DNA of 64,000 nt from Marivirga arenosa (GTDB taxonomy: Bacteria > Bacteroidota > Bacteroidia > Cytophagales > Cyclobacteriaceae). Below, in pieces: positions 46,203 through 55,232 of the stretch; within the stretch, counting starts at the first letter, position 1; each line of letters starts with the position of its first letter. The DNA is taken from assembly GCF_030503895.2 (NCBI RefSeq), contig NZ_CP129970.2:2217001-2281000 (forward strand), in the 5' to 3' direction. The notes under the pieces were generated by a model. It was not told the origin of the DNA. It saw only the letters and a list, made by a program, of their open reading frames with translations, and made no database searches. Made by a program: the position numbers and the translations under genes.

Positions 46203-47615
46203 TTACAATGCGTTATTAAATGTTTTTGGTCCCGGAAAGCGAGAATCTACCTTTTGAATTAACTTTCCATCGCGGTATATTTCAACTACTATTTCCTCAT
46301 CAATTTTTGAGAAGGAATCTTTTGTCATTTCTATAAATACGTAAGTATCCTCTTTTGCTTGACCTTCTAAAACTTTTATAGGACCTGCTGGGAAAAATAG
46401 TGTTGCACTTTTTGGGATCACTTTATAGCTTAGATTCATATCATCAAATGATTTATTAATCATTTCCATCTGGTACATATTGCTAATAATAGAATCATTT
46501 TTTATTTGATAAATTGAACCAGGCGTTCTGGTAACGGTCACCTCAATTGGAGCTCTTTGCACCAATAAAAAGCCCATGGCTACTACTAAAATAGCAAGTA
46601 CTGCTGAATAAGCCATGACTCTAGGCGTAATCAATTTTTTCTTTTTCTTTTCAACCCCTTCTTCAGAGTCAAATCGGATCAACCCTTTTGGTTTATCAAT
46701 TTTAGTCATTACCTCATCACAAGCATCAATGCAAGCCGTACAGTTTACGCACTCCATTTGCGTTCCATTTCGAATATCTATGCCTGTAGGGCAAACCTGA
46801 ACGCATAAATTACAATCTATACAATCACCTTTATCGGCTTGAGGTTCTTTCTTTTTCATTTTCCCTCTTGGCTCACCTCTAAGCCAATCATAAATCACAA
46901 CTATTGATTTTTTATCTAGGAAAACACCCTGAAGTCTACCATATGGACAAACTACGGTACAAGCCTGTTCTCTAAAATAAGAAAATACAAAATAAAAGAT
47001 ACCTGTAAAAACTAGAAGCCCTGTAAAGCCACTCCAATTAGCGTTAGGCCCCGCTTTTATGACGGTAGTCATTTCATCTATTCCTAATAAATAGGCCATG
47101 AAAGTATGCGATACCCAAAATGCAATGGCCAGGAATATTGCTTGTTTTAAACTCTTTTTCCAGATTTTATTAAAGCTCCATGGAGCAGCCGCAAGTTTTC
47201 TTTGTTGATTGGCATCACCTTCGATCCAATATTCAATTTTACGGAATACCATTTCCATAAATACAGTTTGAGGGCAGGCCCAACCGCACCAAACTCTTCC
47301 AAAAACTACTGTAAATAATAATACAAAAACTACAAAGATCAGTAAAAGAAAAATGAGTAGGTGAGTATCCTGAGGCCAGAAAACACTACCAAGAATTACG
47401 AATTCTCGATCAAAAATATTGAATAATAGTAAAGGGTGACCACCTATGGTGATAAATGGACCAGCAAAAAACAAAATCAATAAAAGCCATGCCAATATCC
47501 TTCTATAATTATGGTAAAAGCCTTTAGGCTTCTTGGGAAAAATCCAATTTCTTTTTCCTTTTTCGCCAACGGTGGCTAATTGACCTCTAAACTGCTCTTG
47601 ATTTAAACTATCCAT
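46203..47615 (-). CDS. ccoG: cbb3 oxidase accessory protein CcoG (polyferredoxin)
   Basis: About 470 residues. It has an N-terminal membrane part of about five helices with GRVWCGWACPQTVFMEMVFR and QACTVVCPYGRLQGVF. Two ferredoxin-type clusters follow: CIDCNLCVQVCPTGIDI and CVNCTACIDACDEV. The C-terminal immunoglobulin-like domain is of the FixG type. CcoG handles copper reduction for cbb3 assembly. The frame opens at 47648, but the ATG at 47615 (MDSLNQEQFRGQLAT) is the natural start. Confidence 0.92.
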   Translation of the reverse strand: MDSLNQEQFRGQLATVGEKGKRNWIFPKKPKGFYHNYRRILAWLLLILFFAGPFITIGGHPLLLFNIFDREFVILGSVFWPQDTHLLIFLLLIFVVFVLLFTVVFGRVWCGWACPQTVFMEMVFRKIEYWIEGDANQQRKLAAAPWSFNKIWKKSLKQAIFLAIAFWVSHTFMAYLLGIDEMTTVIKAGPNANWSGFTGLLVFTGIFYFVFSYFREQACTVVCPYGRLQGVFLDKKSIVVIYDWLRGEPRGKMKKKEPQADKGDCIDCNLCVQVCPTGIDIRNGTQMECVNCTACIDACDEVMTKIDKPKGLIRFDSEEGVEKKKKKLITPRVMAYSAVLAILVVAMGFLLVQRAPIEVTVTRTPGSIYQIKNDSIISNMYQMEMINKSFDDMNLSYKVIPKSATLFFPAGPIKVLEGQAKEDTYVFIEMTKDSFSKIDEEIVVEIYRDGKLIQKVDSRFPGPKTFNNAL

Positions 47616-47673
47616 TTTACTATAGTTTAAACCTGTTAGGCATATCAATGCCTGACAGGTTTTTAAAATATAT

Positions 47674-48636
47674 TTATTCTACTTCCTTTACTTCAGGTAA
47701 TTCCTCAACGTTTTCTTCTATTCTCTCTTCTGCCATTTCTTGTTTTCTAATCTCACCTTGAGGTTCCTTAGGACTAGCAGGAGTTGTTCCCACCAAACTC
47801 AAGACATAATTTGATACATCCTGAATTTCTTTAGGACTTAAATTCCCTTTCCAAGGAATCATGCCTTTAGCCGGTACACCTTCAGAAACCGTAGTAAAAA
47901 CTCCTGAAATATCATTACCATGCAACCAGTATTCATCTGTTAAATTGGGGCCAACTCCACCCCCGCCATCATTTGCATGGCATACTGCACAGTTTTTCTG
48001 ATATATGGCATTACCTGCTTCAATTACAGATTGCTCATCTGAAAACTCTGCAGTTTCTGCCGAAATAGCTACCATTCCAGCTTTAGCTCTGGCTTCTGCT
48101 AATAAAGCTGCTTCTTCAATTTGTTGTTGATATTCAGTTTGCTGATCTGGAACAATATCAAAAATTAAAAAAGCAGGGATATAGAATACAGCGAATAGGA
48201 AAGTGCCTAAGAAAACATAACTCAACCATGGAGGCATTCCATAGTCCATTTCTTTAATGCCATCATAATCGTGATCCAGCATCATGTCACCTTGTTGATC
48301 AACAGGTCTTAATTTACCTGTAATCCATCTTTGTTTAAACTGCTGATAGAAGGATAGTCTAACTTCTCCTTTTTCTACTGCTCTTTTATTGAGAATTATA
48401 TCAGCAGTTTTAACCATAAGGATAGTTAGTACAATTAGTAGTACTATTAAAGTCGCTAACAATCCACCAATCAAGAGTAGCATTCTACCCTGTTCAGTTT
48501 GCATTAGCTGATCCCAGATAGAAACTTTTTCAATTGTGATATCTTCCAAAACCTCTTCAGTTTGAGCAAAAATTGGCTGAAGGCCTATCCCAAATAGGAA
48601 AAGGCCAGTCCATAACTTTTTATTAAAAATTTTCAT
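47674..48636 (-). CDS. ccoP: cbb3 oxidase subunit III, monohaem cytochrome c
   Basis: A 320-residue subunit with an N-terminal signal or anchor, a second helix (LLIGGLLATLIVLLIVLTIL), a third (WLSYVFLGTFLFAVFYIPAF), and one C-terminal cytochrome c domain with the haem site CAVCHANDGGGG and the distal Met in GMIPWKGNLS. Proteobacterial CcoP has two haem c sites; here only one CxxCH is found. The tail is rich in Glu. The start overlaps the ccoQ stop (ATGA). Confidence 0.92.
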   Translation of the reverse strand: MKIFNKKLWTGLFLFGIGLQPIFAQTEEVLEDITIEKVSIWDQLMQTEQGRMLLLIGGLLATLIVLLIVLTILMVKTADIILNKRAVEKGEVRLSFYQQFKQRWITGKLRPVDQQGDMMLDHDYDGIKEMDYGMPPWLSYVFLGTFLFAVFYIPAFLIFDIVPDQQTEYQQQIEEAALLAEARAKAGMVAISAETAEFSDEQSVIEAGNAIYQKNCAVCHANDGGGGVGPNLTDEYWLHGNDISGVFTTVSEGVPAKGMIPWKGNLSPKEIQDVSNYVLSLVGTTPASPKEPQGEIRKQEMAEERIEENVEELPEVKEVE

Positions 48637-48821
48637 TGTTGGTCCGTTTTAAGTGTTTTAGTTTCCTCTTCCACCGGTAAGGATTTCATTTTGCTGATAT
48701 ATTGTTTATCTGCTTTGATTACCCACCAAATCAACCCAATAAAGAATATGAAGAATATGCTTAAAGAGATGATTGGAAAAATTTCCACATTATCGATTTT
48801 TTCAAAATAGTGTTTAAACAT
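48633..48821 (-). CDS. ccoQ: Small CcoQ/FixQ-like subunit
   Basis: A 62-residue single-helix protein (FPIISLSIFFIFFIGLIWWV) with a charged cytoplasmic tail, in the position of CcoQ between ccoNO and ccoP. CcoQ stabilises the cbb3 complex. Its stop overlaps the ccoP ATG. Confidence 0.8.
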   Translation of the reverse strand: MFKHYFEKIDNVEIFPIISLSIFFIFFIGLIWWVIKADKQYISKMKSLPVEEETKTLKTDQQ

Positions 48822-48832
48822 GTCTTCTTATT

Positions 48833-50956
48833 TTAATTTTCTGCTACTTCAGTTTTAATATCAGTACCCAGTCTTTGTAGGTATGCAATTAAGGCTACAA
48901 TTTTGGCTTCAGGTACTGTTTCAATTCCATCTGCTTTCAAGCTTTTAACAATTTTATCAGCTTGTGCTAATGCATTTGTTTGTACATCCTCTTCAAATCC
49001 ATCTTCATAAGGAACTCCCAATTTTCTCATCGTAGTGATCTTATCAGGAAGTCCTTCTAAATCATAAGCTTGGCTCAACAACCAAGGATATGGAGGCATG
49101 GTAGAACCTGGAGACATGGATCTTGGATCATACATGTGATTGTAATGCCACGAATCCGGATATTTTGCTCCTACCCTATGTAAATCGGGTCCCGTTCTTT
49201 TTGAACCCCATAGGAATGGGCGGTCATAAACGAATTCACCCGCTTTAGAGTATTCTCCATATCTTTCAGTTTCAGATCTGAATGGTCGAATCATTTGAGA
49301 GTGACACCCTACACAACCTTCACTGATATAAATATCTCTACCTTCAAGCTCAAGTGGCGTGTAAGGCTGAACTGATGCAATTGTTGTAACATCTTTCGTT
49401 TTCATCATGAAAGATGGTATCAACTCAAAAATTCCTCCTAACAAAATAGCAACTGTAGTTAAAATAGTAAAGAAAACAGGTTTTCTTTCCCATACTCTGT
49501 GCCAGTACTCTTTCCCTGTACTTACTGCCTTTTCCAAAGCTGGTGCTTCAGCAGCTTCGTTAGGCACAAATGTTCCTTGCTTAGCTGTTTTAATAAGGTT
49601 ATAAACCATCACAAAAACACCAGATAAGTATAATAGACCACCAAATGCTCTTAGCATATACATAGGGATGATCTGTAAGGTGGTAGATAAGAAGTTAGGG
49701 TATTGTAAGATACCTTCTGCTGTAAATTCCTTCCACATTAAACCTTGTGTAATGGCTGATACATACATTGGCAAGGCATAAAATACAATTCCTAGAGTAC
49801 CTAACCAGAAGTGTGTATTTGCTAATTTTTTAGAGAATAGCTGTGTTTTCCACATTTGTGGAATCATCCAGTACAAAATACCGAAGGTTAAGAATCCATT
49901 CCAGCCTAAACCACCAATGTGCACATGTGCTACAATCCAATCTGTATAGTGAGCAATAGCATTTACATTTTTTAATGAAAGCATAGGACCTTCAAAAACT
50001 GCCATACCATAAGCAGTAATCGCCACTACCATAAATTTCAAGATAGGATCTTCTTTAACGCGATCCCAGGCACCTCTTAAGGTTAATAACCCATTTACCA
50101 TACCACCCCAAGATGGCGCAATCAACATAATAGAGAAAGCTGTACCTAGAGCTTGTGCCCATTCTGGTAAAGAAGTATATAGTAAGTGGTGTGGACCTGC
50201 CCAGATGTATAAAAATATTAAAGCCCAAAAGTGAACGATAGATAGTTTATAAGAATAAATAGGTCTGTTTGCAGCTTTAGGTAAGAAGTAGTACATCAAA
50301 CCTAAATAAGGTGTTGTTAAGAAAAATGCAACCGCATTATGCCCATACCACCATTGTACTAAAGCATCCTGTACACCTGCAAAAGCAGAGTAACTCTTTA
50401 AAAAGTTAACAGGAAGTGCAAAAGAATTTACTACATGAAGTACTGCAACTGTTACAAAAGAAGCGATGTAAAACCAAATGGCAACATACATATGTTTTTC
50501 TCTTCTTCTAATGATAGTACCAATCATATTGATACCGAATACTACCCAAATTAGAGCAATGGCAATATCAATTGGCCATTCTAATTCAGCATATTCTTTA
50601 GAAGTGGTGATGCCTAATGGTAAGGTTAAAACAGCTGAAAGAATGATGATTTGCCATCCCCAGAAGTTTATCCATGATAGAGCATCACTAAACATTCTTG
50701 TTTTTAGGAGTCTTTGCATCGAATAATAAACCCCAGCAAAAATTGCGTTCCCTACAAATGCAAAAATTACTGCATTTGTATGGAGAGGTCTTATTCGGCC
50801 AAAGGTAGTATATTCATTACCCATATTGGCTTCAGGTGCAAATAATTGCGTGGCGGCCAATAAGCCAACCAGCATTCCTATAGCGCCCCAAATTACTGTT
50901 GCTATTGCAAAGTATTTGACGACTTTGTTGTCATAGTGAAATTTTTCAATTCCCAT
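48833..50956 (-). CDS. ccoNO: cbb3 cytochrome oxidase, fused CcoN-CcoO
   Basis: A 707-residue fusion of the catalytic subunit and the monohaem c subunit. Residues about 1-480 are CcoN: twelve helices with haem and copper histidines in RPLHTNAVIFAF, VQWWYGHNAVAFFLT, AGPHHLLYTSLPEW and DWIVAHVHIGGLGWNG. After a linker and helix, residues about 540-700 are CcoO with the haem c site EGCVGCHSQMIRPF and the downstream GPDLHRVGAKYPD and SPGSTMPPYPWL segments. It reduces O2 to water with high affinity and pumps protons. The fusion is common in Bacteroidota. It overlaps ccoS by 11 nt. Confidence 0.95.
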   Translation of the reverse strand: MGIEKFHYDNKVVKYFAIATVIWGAIGMLVGLLAATQLFAPEANMGNEYTTFGRIRPLHTNAVIFAFVGNAIFAGVYYSMQRLLKTRMFSDALSWINFWGWQIIILSAVLTLPLGITTSKEYAELEWPIDIAIALIWVVFGINMIGTIIRRREKHMYVAIWFYIASFVTVAVLHVVNSFALPVNFLKSYSAFAGVQDALVQWWYGHNAVAFFLTTPYLGLMYYFLPKAANRPIYSYKLSIVHFWALIFLYIWAGPHHLLYTSLPEWAQALGTAFSIMLIAPSWGGMVNGLLTLRGAWDRVKEDPILKFMVVAITAYGMAVFEGPMLSLKNVNAIAHYTDWIVAHVHIGGLGWNGFLTFGILYWMIPQMWKTQLFSKKLANTHFWLGTLGIVFYALPMYVSAITQGLMWKEFTAEGILQYPNFLSTTLQIIPMYMLRAFGGLLYLSGVFVMVYNLIKTAKQGTFVPNEAAEAPALEKAVSTGKEYWHRVWERKPVFFTILTTVAILLGGIFELIPSFMMKTKDVTTIASVQPYTPLELEGRDIYISEGCVGCHSQMIRPFRSETERYGEYSKAGEFVYDRPFLWGSKRTGPDLHRVGAKYPDSWHYNHMYDPRSMSPGSTMPPYPWLLSQAYDLEGLPDKITTMRKLGVPYEDGFEEDVQTNALAQADKIVKSLKADGIETVPEAKIVALIAYLQRLGTDIKTEVAEN

Positions 50957-51146
50957 TTGATTTTTGTTTATGATTAGACGATTGTTTATTTATTTTCTTT
51001 TGAGTGGTTGCATCATCCCACAGCATGCGATAAGATGGAGTGGAGGCATCATCGAACTGGCCTGATTTTACAGCCCAGATGAAAGCCACCAGAAATCCAC
51101 TGGCAACGAACAGACTCACTATAATTAGGATGATCATTACACTCAT
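50946..51146 (-). CDS. ccoS: cbb3 maturation protein CcoS
   Basis: A 66-residue protein with one helix (ILIIVSLFVASGFLVAFIWA), then VKSGQFDDASTPSYRMLWDD, the CcoS signature. It is needed for cofactor insertion into cbb3 oxidase. It is ATGA-coupled to ccoI upstream and overlaps ccoNO downstream by 11 nt. Confidence 0.9.
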   Translation of the reverse strand: MSVMIILIIVSLFVASGFLVAFIWAVKSGQFDDASTPSYRMLWDDATTQKKINKQSSNHKQKSNGN

Positions 51147-53566
51147 ATCTCATTCTTATTTTGGGTGTTGAAGAAGTATTTTTTAGCATAATACCTTGTG
51201 CCTACAGTAGCTAAAAGCACTACAGAAAAGGAGCTAATAGGCATTAAGATAGCAGCAATAACAGGGGATAATAAGGCTTGAACTGCTAAGCTTAAACCGA
51301 TAATGTTGTAAAGGAATGATACTATAAAACCAGCAATCACTAATTTGAAAGCAGATTTTGAGAATTTCATGATTTTTGGCAACTGCTGAATTTTATTTCC
51401 TAATAAAATTCCATCACAAGCAGGACTAAATTGACTGGTTGATTCAGTAATGGCTAATCCAAAATCACTGCTCTTTAATGCAGCAGAATCATTTAATCCA
51501 TCTCCTGCCATTAATACCTTTTGATTTGCAGCTTGAGATTTTAGTATGAATTCCTTTTTATCACCAGGAAGCTGTTCAAAATAAAGGTTTTCCTCCTTTA
51601 TCCACTTCTTTAAGTAGTCTTTTTCGGTAGAAATGTCACCAGAAAGCAGACTTAATTCGTATTCGGGTGTGAGACTATTGAATAAATCACCTATGTTTTC
51701 TCTAAAAACGTGCTTAACATTAAAGCAGCCATAAGTTAAACCATCTACATTAATATAGACTTGCGTTCTATTTACAGTATTATTATCACTTTTTAATTGG
51801 TGATCAACAAATTCCTTTTTACCTAATTTAATGATTTGGCCATTTACCTTTGCAGAAATGCCTTGGCCGCTGATTTCTTTATAATCCTCAATATTTTGAA
51901 CAGGATAGGATGGAAGCCAATTGTAAATAATTCTGCTTAATGGATGCTTTGATTGGTTAAATAAGGTTTTTATAGCTGCCAAAACTTTATGCTCCGGCAT
52001 ATTTCCTTCAAATACAACTTCTGCTTTATCTGAATAAGTTAATGTGCCCGTTTTATCAAATACTATTGTGTCAATTTTTGATAAGTTTTCTACGGCTTGG
52101 GTGTTTTTTACAAAGAATCCAGTTTTAGCCAAGATTCTCATTGCAAAACCAAGTGTAACAGGTGTAGCTAGTGCTAAGGCACACGGACAAGCCACTATCA
52201 GGACAGTAGTAAATGCGGTGATGGCATTTTCAAACGATCCTATGAATAACCAACTTAAGAATGCGATAAAAGCAATTGATAAAACTACTCCAGTGAAATA
52301 TTTACTGATTTTATCTGCAGTACTTTGTACGGCTGCTTTTGCACCACTTTGAATGGATTCATCGTCCCATAGCTGATTTAAGTAGCTCTGAGAAGGTCTT
52401 TTCTTTACCTGAACTAATATTGCAGATCCTTTTAAACGGCCGCCAGCATAAATTAAATCTTCTTTTTGCTTGATTTCTGGTAAGGATTCACCTGTAACAA
52501 AACTATAGTCGATGGAAGCAGAATCTGAAATCAATAAGCTGTCTGCTGGAATTATTTCTTCGTTTCTGATTTTTAAAATATCAGATGGAAGAATATTATT
52601 TAATAACACTTGTTCTTCTAATCTTCCTTTTAACCTACTTACTGAAAGAGGAAAGAATGATTTAATGTCTCTATCGAATCGAAGGTGATCAAAAGTTTTC
52701 TGTTGGTAATACTTGCCTAACAATAAGAAAAATACTAAGCCAGATAAGGAATCTAAATATCCTAAACCGGACTGTATAAAGATAATATAGTAGCTGTAAA
52801 TAAATAAAGTGATGATCCCGATACTGATGGGAACATCCATATTGATTTGTTTTTGTCTGATGACACCCCAAGCAGATTTAAAATAATCTTGGGCTGAAAA
52901 AAATAGTACTGGAATAGCTAATAATGCATTTAAATAAGGAAATATTTTGGTTAGTAAATCTTCATTCAGGATATCAAGTCCAAAATATTCTGGTAAGCTG
53001 AAAAGCATACTATTACCGAAAACAAAACCTGCTATACCAATCTGAAGCCAAATTCTTCTATAAGGAGAAGGATTAGTTTTTTTATTTTCAAGTTGAATAT
53101 CAGGTGTGTAAGCAATGGAATCTAATAATTTCACTAGTTCATAAAGTGAAAGATCATTATGCTTAAAAGAGATGATAACCGTCTTTTTATTGAAATCTAC
53201 CCTGCTGCTTACAATGCCAGAATTCAATTTGTATAATTTTTCAAGTAACCAAATACAGGCACTGCAATGAATTGCTGGAATAAAGAATCGAACTTTACTT
53301 ATTTCATCATTTTTAAAATCGAGCAGGCTGTTCGCAAAGCTTTCTTCTTTTAAATATTCGAAACTATTATTTTTCTTTTTATTAACTCCTGGTGAATCTG
53401 CTACACAGTAAAAGTTATCTAAGTCATTTTCCAGCAGGATTTCATAAACCATTTTACAACCTTCGCAGCAAAAGTTTTCTCCTTGGCTTTGGATTAATTC
53501 ATCCACACAAGGCTCTCCGCAATGGGTACATTTTAAGGCTTTATTTTGTGCTGTTTTTAAACTCAT
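51143..53566 (-). CDS. ccoI: Copper-exporting P1B-type ATPase CcoI
   Basis: An 807-residue heavy-metal P-type ATPase that supplies copper for the cbb3 binuclear centre. It has an N-terminal zinc-ribbon-like CTHCGEPC and CCEGCKMVYEILL, a heavy-metal-associated domain with HCSACIWLLEKL, eight membrane helices, the transport motif VACPCALALATPV, the phosphorylation site DKTGTLTYSD and the hinge AGDGLNDSAALKSS. It is the first gene of the cco operon, with a predicted promoter and a palindromic activator-type site upstream. Confidence 0.94.
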   Translation of the reverse strand: MSLKTAQNKALKCTHCGEPCVDELIQSQGENFCCEGCKMVYEILLENDLDNFYCVADSPGVNKKKNNSFEYLKEESFANSLLDFKNDEISKVRFFIPAIHCSACIWLLEKLYKLNSGIVSSRVDFNKKTVIISFKHNDLSLYELVKLLDSIAYTPDIQLENKKTNPSPYRRIWLQIGIAGFVFGNSMLFSLPEYFGLDILNEDLLTKIFPYLNALLAIPVLFFSAQDYFKSAWGVIRQKQINMDVPISIGIITLFIYSYYIIFIQSGLGYLDSLSGLVFFLLLGKYYQQKTFDHLRFDRDIKSFFPLSVSRLKGRLEEQVLLNNILPSDILKIRNEEIIPADSLLISDSASIDYSFVTGESLPEIKQKEDLIYAGGRLKGSAILVQVKKRPSQSYLNQLWDDESIQSGAKAAVQSTADKISKYFTGVVLSIAFIAFLSWLFIGSFENAITAFTTVLIVACPCALALATPVTLGFAMRILAKTGFFVKNTQAVENLSKIDTIVFDKTGTLTYSDKAEVVFEGNMPEHKVLAAIKTLFNQSKHPLSRIIYNWLPSYPVQNIEDYKEISGQGISAKVNGQIIKLGKKEFVDHQLKSDNNTVNRTQVYINVDGLTYGCFNVKHVFRENIGDLFNSLTPEYELSLLSGDISTEKDYLKKWIKEENLYFEQLPGDKKEFILKSQAANQKVLMAGDGLNDSAALKSSDFGLAITESTSQFSPACDGILLGNKIQQLPKIMKFSKSAFKLVIAGFIVSFLYNIIGLSLAVQALLSPVIAAILMPISSFSVVLLATVGTRYYAKKYFFNTQNKNEI

Positions 53567-53588
53567 TAATAGCTAAATTTTCTAGATT

Positions 53589-53633
53589 CAAAACTAGCAG
53601 CAGTATAGTTCTAAAAACATGACATTTGTCATG
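53589..53633 (-). promoter_or_regulatory. Predicted cbb3-operon promoter with a palindromic site at about -41.5
   Basis: On the minus strand a -7 box TAGTTTTG (53596-53589) fits TAnnTTTG, giving a start near 53584 and a leader of about 18 nt to ccoI. The 16-nt palindrome CATGACA-AA-TGTCATG (53633-53618) ends 21 nt upstream of the box, so its centre is about 41.5 nt before the start. This is the classical position of a CRP/FNR-family activator. A weaker FNR-like TTGAGATTAATCAC lies further up (53641-53654). Confidence 0.55.
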
Positions 53634-53817
53634 ATTTGGCTTGAGATTAATCACATCCTTCAATCTACAAAAAATAATAACATATGTAAAGGAGATAGAA
53701 GTAACTAAAAAAAATTAGTTTAGAATGGCTTTAAACTTCAATAAATTAATCCTATGCTATTTTGTACTTCGTAATCAAAACTTAACTTTAGTGATTGAAA
53801 AAGAAAATAAGCTAATA

Positions 53818-54318
53818 ATGTCGATCTCTAAACCAGTGATGAAGGAAATTTTGCAGCGCGCAAAAAACATATTAGATGAGTATCTGAATGATCAAAATTT
53901 AAGAAAAACTTCAGAACGCTATTCTGTATTAGAAGAAATATATTATCTCCCTCAGGATGAACATATTGATGTTGAGACTTTATTCCTAAGAATGAGGAAT
54001 AAGGAGTATACTATTTCAAGAGCTACAGTTTATAATTCTATTGACTTATTAGTGGAATGCGGTTTAGTAGTAAAACATAATTTTAAAGATAAGAATGCAC
54101 TATATGAGCCAGCATTAACTTATGAGCACCACGACCATTTAGTGTGCAACAACTGCTTAAAAATAAAGGAGTTTTTAGACCCTAGCATAGAGGGAATTAA
54201 AAAGAGAATAGGGAAATCACTAAGTTCAGATATCAAAAATCATTCTTTAGTTTTTTATGGAGATTGCACTATTGAAAATTGTGAGAACTTAAAAAGAAAA
54301 GAAGTAGCAAAGGATTAA
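53818..54318 (+). CDS. Fur-family metal-responsive regulator
   Basis: About 166 residues. The N-terminal winged helix has KTSERYSVLEEIYYLPQDEH and RATVYNSIDLLVECGLV. The C-terminal dimerisation/metal domain has YEHHDHLVCNNCLKI (His-rich site and CxxC) and a second Cys pair in CTIENCEN, suggesting a structural zinc. It could be Fur, Zur or PerR; sequence does not decide. The frame extends to 53725, but the ATG at 53818 (MSISKPVMKEILQRA) fits the family length. It is divergent from the cbb3 operon. Confidence 0.9.
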   Translation: MSISKPVMKEILQRAKNILDEYLNDQNLRKTSERYSVLEEIYYLPQDEHIDVETLFLRMRNKEYTISRATVYNSIDLLVECGLVVKHNFKDKNALYEPALTYEHHDHLVCNNCLKIKEFLDPSIEGIKKRIGKSLSSDIKNHSLVFYGDCTIENCENLKRKEVAKD

Positions 54319-54410
54319 TTACTAGATTATTAGGCGCTTTTTTAATTACTTATCTTACAGTAAATCTGAATTAATCGTAACAAAATCCTGATTTAAACGC
54401 TTTCTATAGT

Positions 54411-54761
54411 ATGATGCAATTACAAGAAACCGTTCAACATTTAAATAGGATAGTAGATAATATAGCTCAAATTAATGCTCAAACAGATGGCATGACTTAT
54501 GAAGATTTCCGTAAAAACGAAACTGTAAAAGAAACAGTTTATGAATATCTTCAGGAAATTGGTCAGGCCGCGAGAGAGTTGTCAGAAAATCAAAAACTGC
54601 CAGCAGAAATTAATCTTGAGCCCTTAGTGGCATTTAGGAATGCTCGGTACAATCAAGAGGCTGAAACTGCTCATCAACAAGTATTTAATGTTTTAGCGGA
54701 TTTAAGGAATGTAGCAGAAACTATTGAACAATCAGATTTATACCAAAACAACTTATCATAA
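54411..54761 (+). CDS. HepT-like HEPN-fold protein with degenerate RNase motif
   Basis: A 116-residue helical protein whose pattern resembles the DUF86/HepT HEPN family: LQETVQHLNRIVDNIAQI, DGMTYEDFRKNETVKETVYE, LQEIGQAARELSENQKLP, then VAFRNARYNQEAETAHQ. In active HepT ribonucleases this last segment has RNxxxH; here Asn81 stands where the His is expected (Arg76-Asn77-x3-Asn81), so nuclease activity is doubtful. No MNT antitoxin gene is nearby. Its stop overlaps the start of the hibernation-factor gene (TAATG), so the two are co-translated. The family call is by pattern only. Confidence 0.5.
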   Translation: MMQLQETVQHLNRIVDNIAQINAQTDGMTYEDFRKNETVKETVYEYLQEIGQAARELSENQKLPAEINLEPLVAFRNARYNQEAETAHQQVFNVLADLRNVAETIEQSDLYQNNLS

Positions 54762-55081
54762 TGGATATTACACTAGAACCAGTAGATTTTAATATTAGTC
54801 AGGAACTGAATGATCATGTTAGAGACATGTTTAATAAACTAAGTAAGTATAATGACCAAATCGTAGGAATTGATCTTTACTTAAAATCAAACGCTCAAAA
54901 TGATGATCGAGAAAAAACAGTTGAGGCAAAGTTCTTTTTGCCAGGAAACGATCTTTTTGTAACTGGAAAGGGAGATAGTTTTGTTAAAGCAGCACAAGAT
55001 TGCTACGATACTGCAAAGAGTAATCTCAGCAGAATAAAAGAGAAGGTAAAAGATCGACATCAAAATAGACCTGATAAATGA
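54761..55081 (+). CDS. hpf: HPF/RaiA-family ribosome hibernation factor
   Basis: A 106-residue protein of the short HPF/YfiA type that binds the ribosome and blocks or dimerises it under stress. The fold signature is DITLEPVDFNISQELNDHVR, then DMFNKLSKYNDQIVGIDLYL, KTVEAKFFLPGNDLFVTGKG and SFVKAAQDCYDTAKSNLSRI. It ends in a short basic tail. It is coupled to the HEPN-like gene and followed by a strong terminator. Confidence 0.85.
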   Translation: MDITLEPVDFNISQELNDHVRDMFNKLSKYNDQIVGIDLYLKSNAQNDDREKTVEAKFFLPGNDLFVTGKGDSFVKAAQDCYDTAKSNLSRIKEKVKDRHQNRPDK

Positions 55082-55088
55082 TTAATTG

Positions 55089-55118
55089 AAAGAAGTAGTT
55101 TTTACTACTTCTTTTTTT
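55089..55118 (+). terminator. Intrinsic terminator after hpf
   Basis: Ten-base arms AAAGAAGTAG and CTACTTCTTT with a six-base loop and a run of seven T residues. Confidence 0.9.
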
Positions 55119-55232
55119 GTCCTCAATTTTCTTATATACATCCGTAAATTAAATCTATTTGTAGATTATATTTCGTATCTACTTTCAAAATATATTAATA
55201 TTTCTAACTTGCTGATATATAGGGGAGAATTT

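Noticed and set aside
55086-55232. 49-residue extension of the thioredoxin-like protein
   Set aside because: It runs through a strong terminator; the ATG at 55233 has a good ribosome-binding site.
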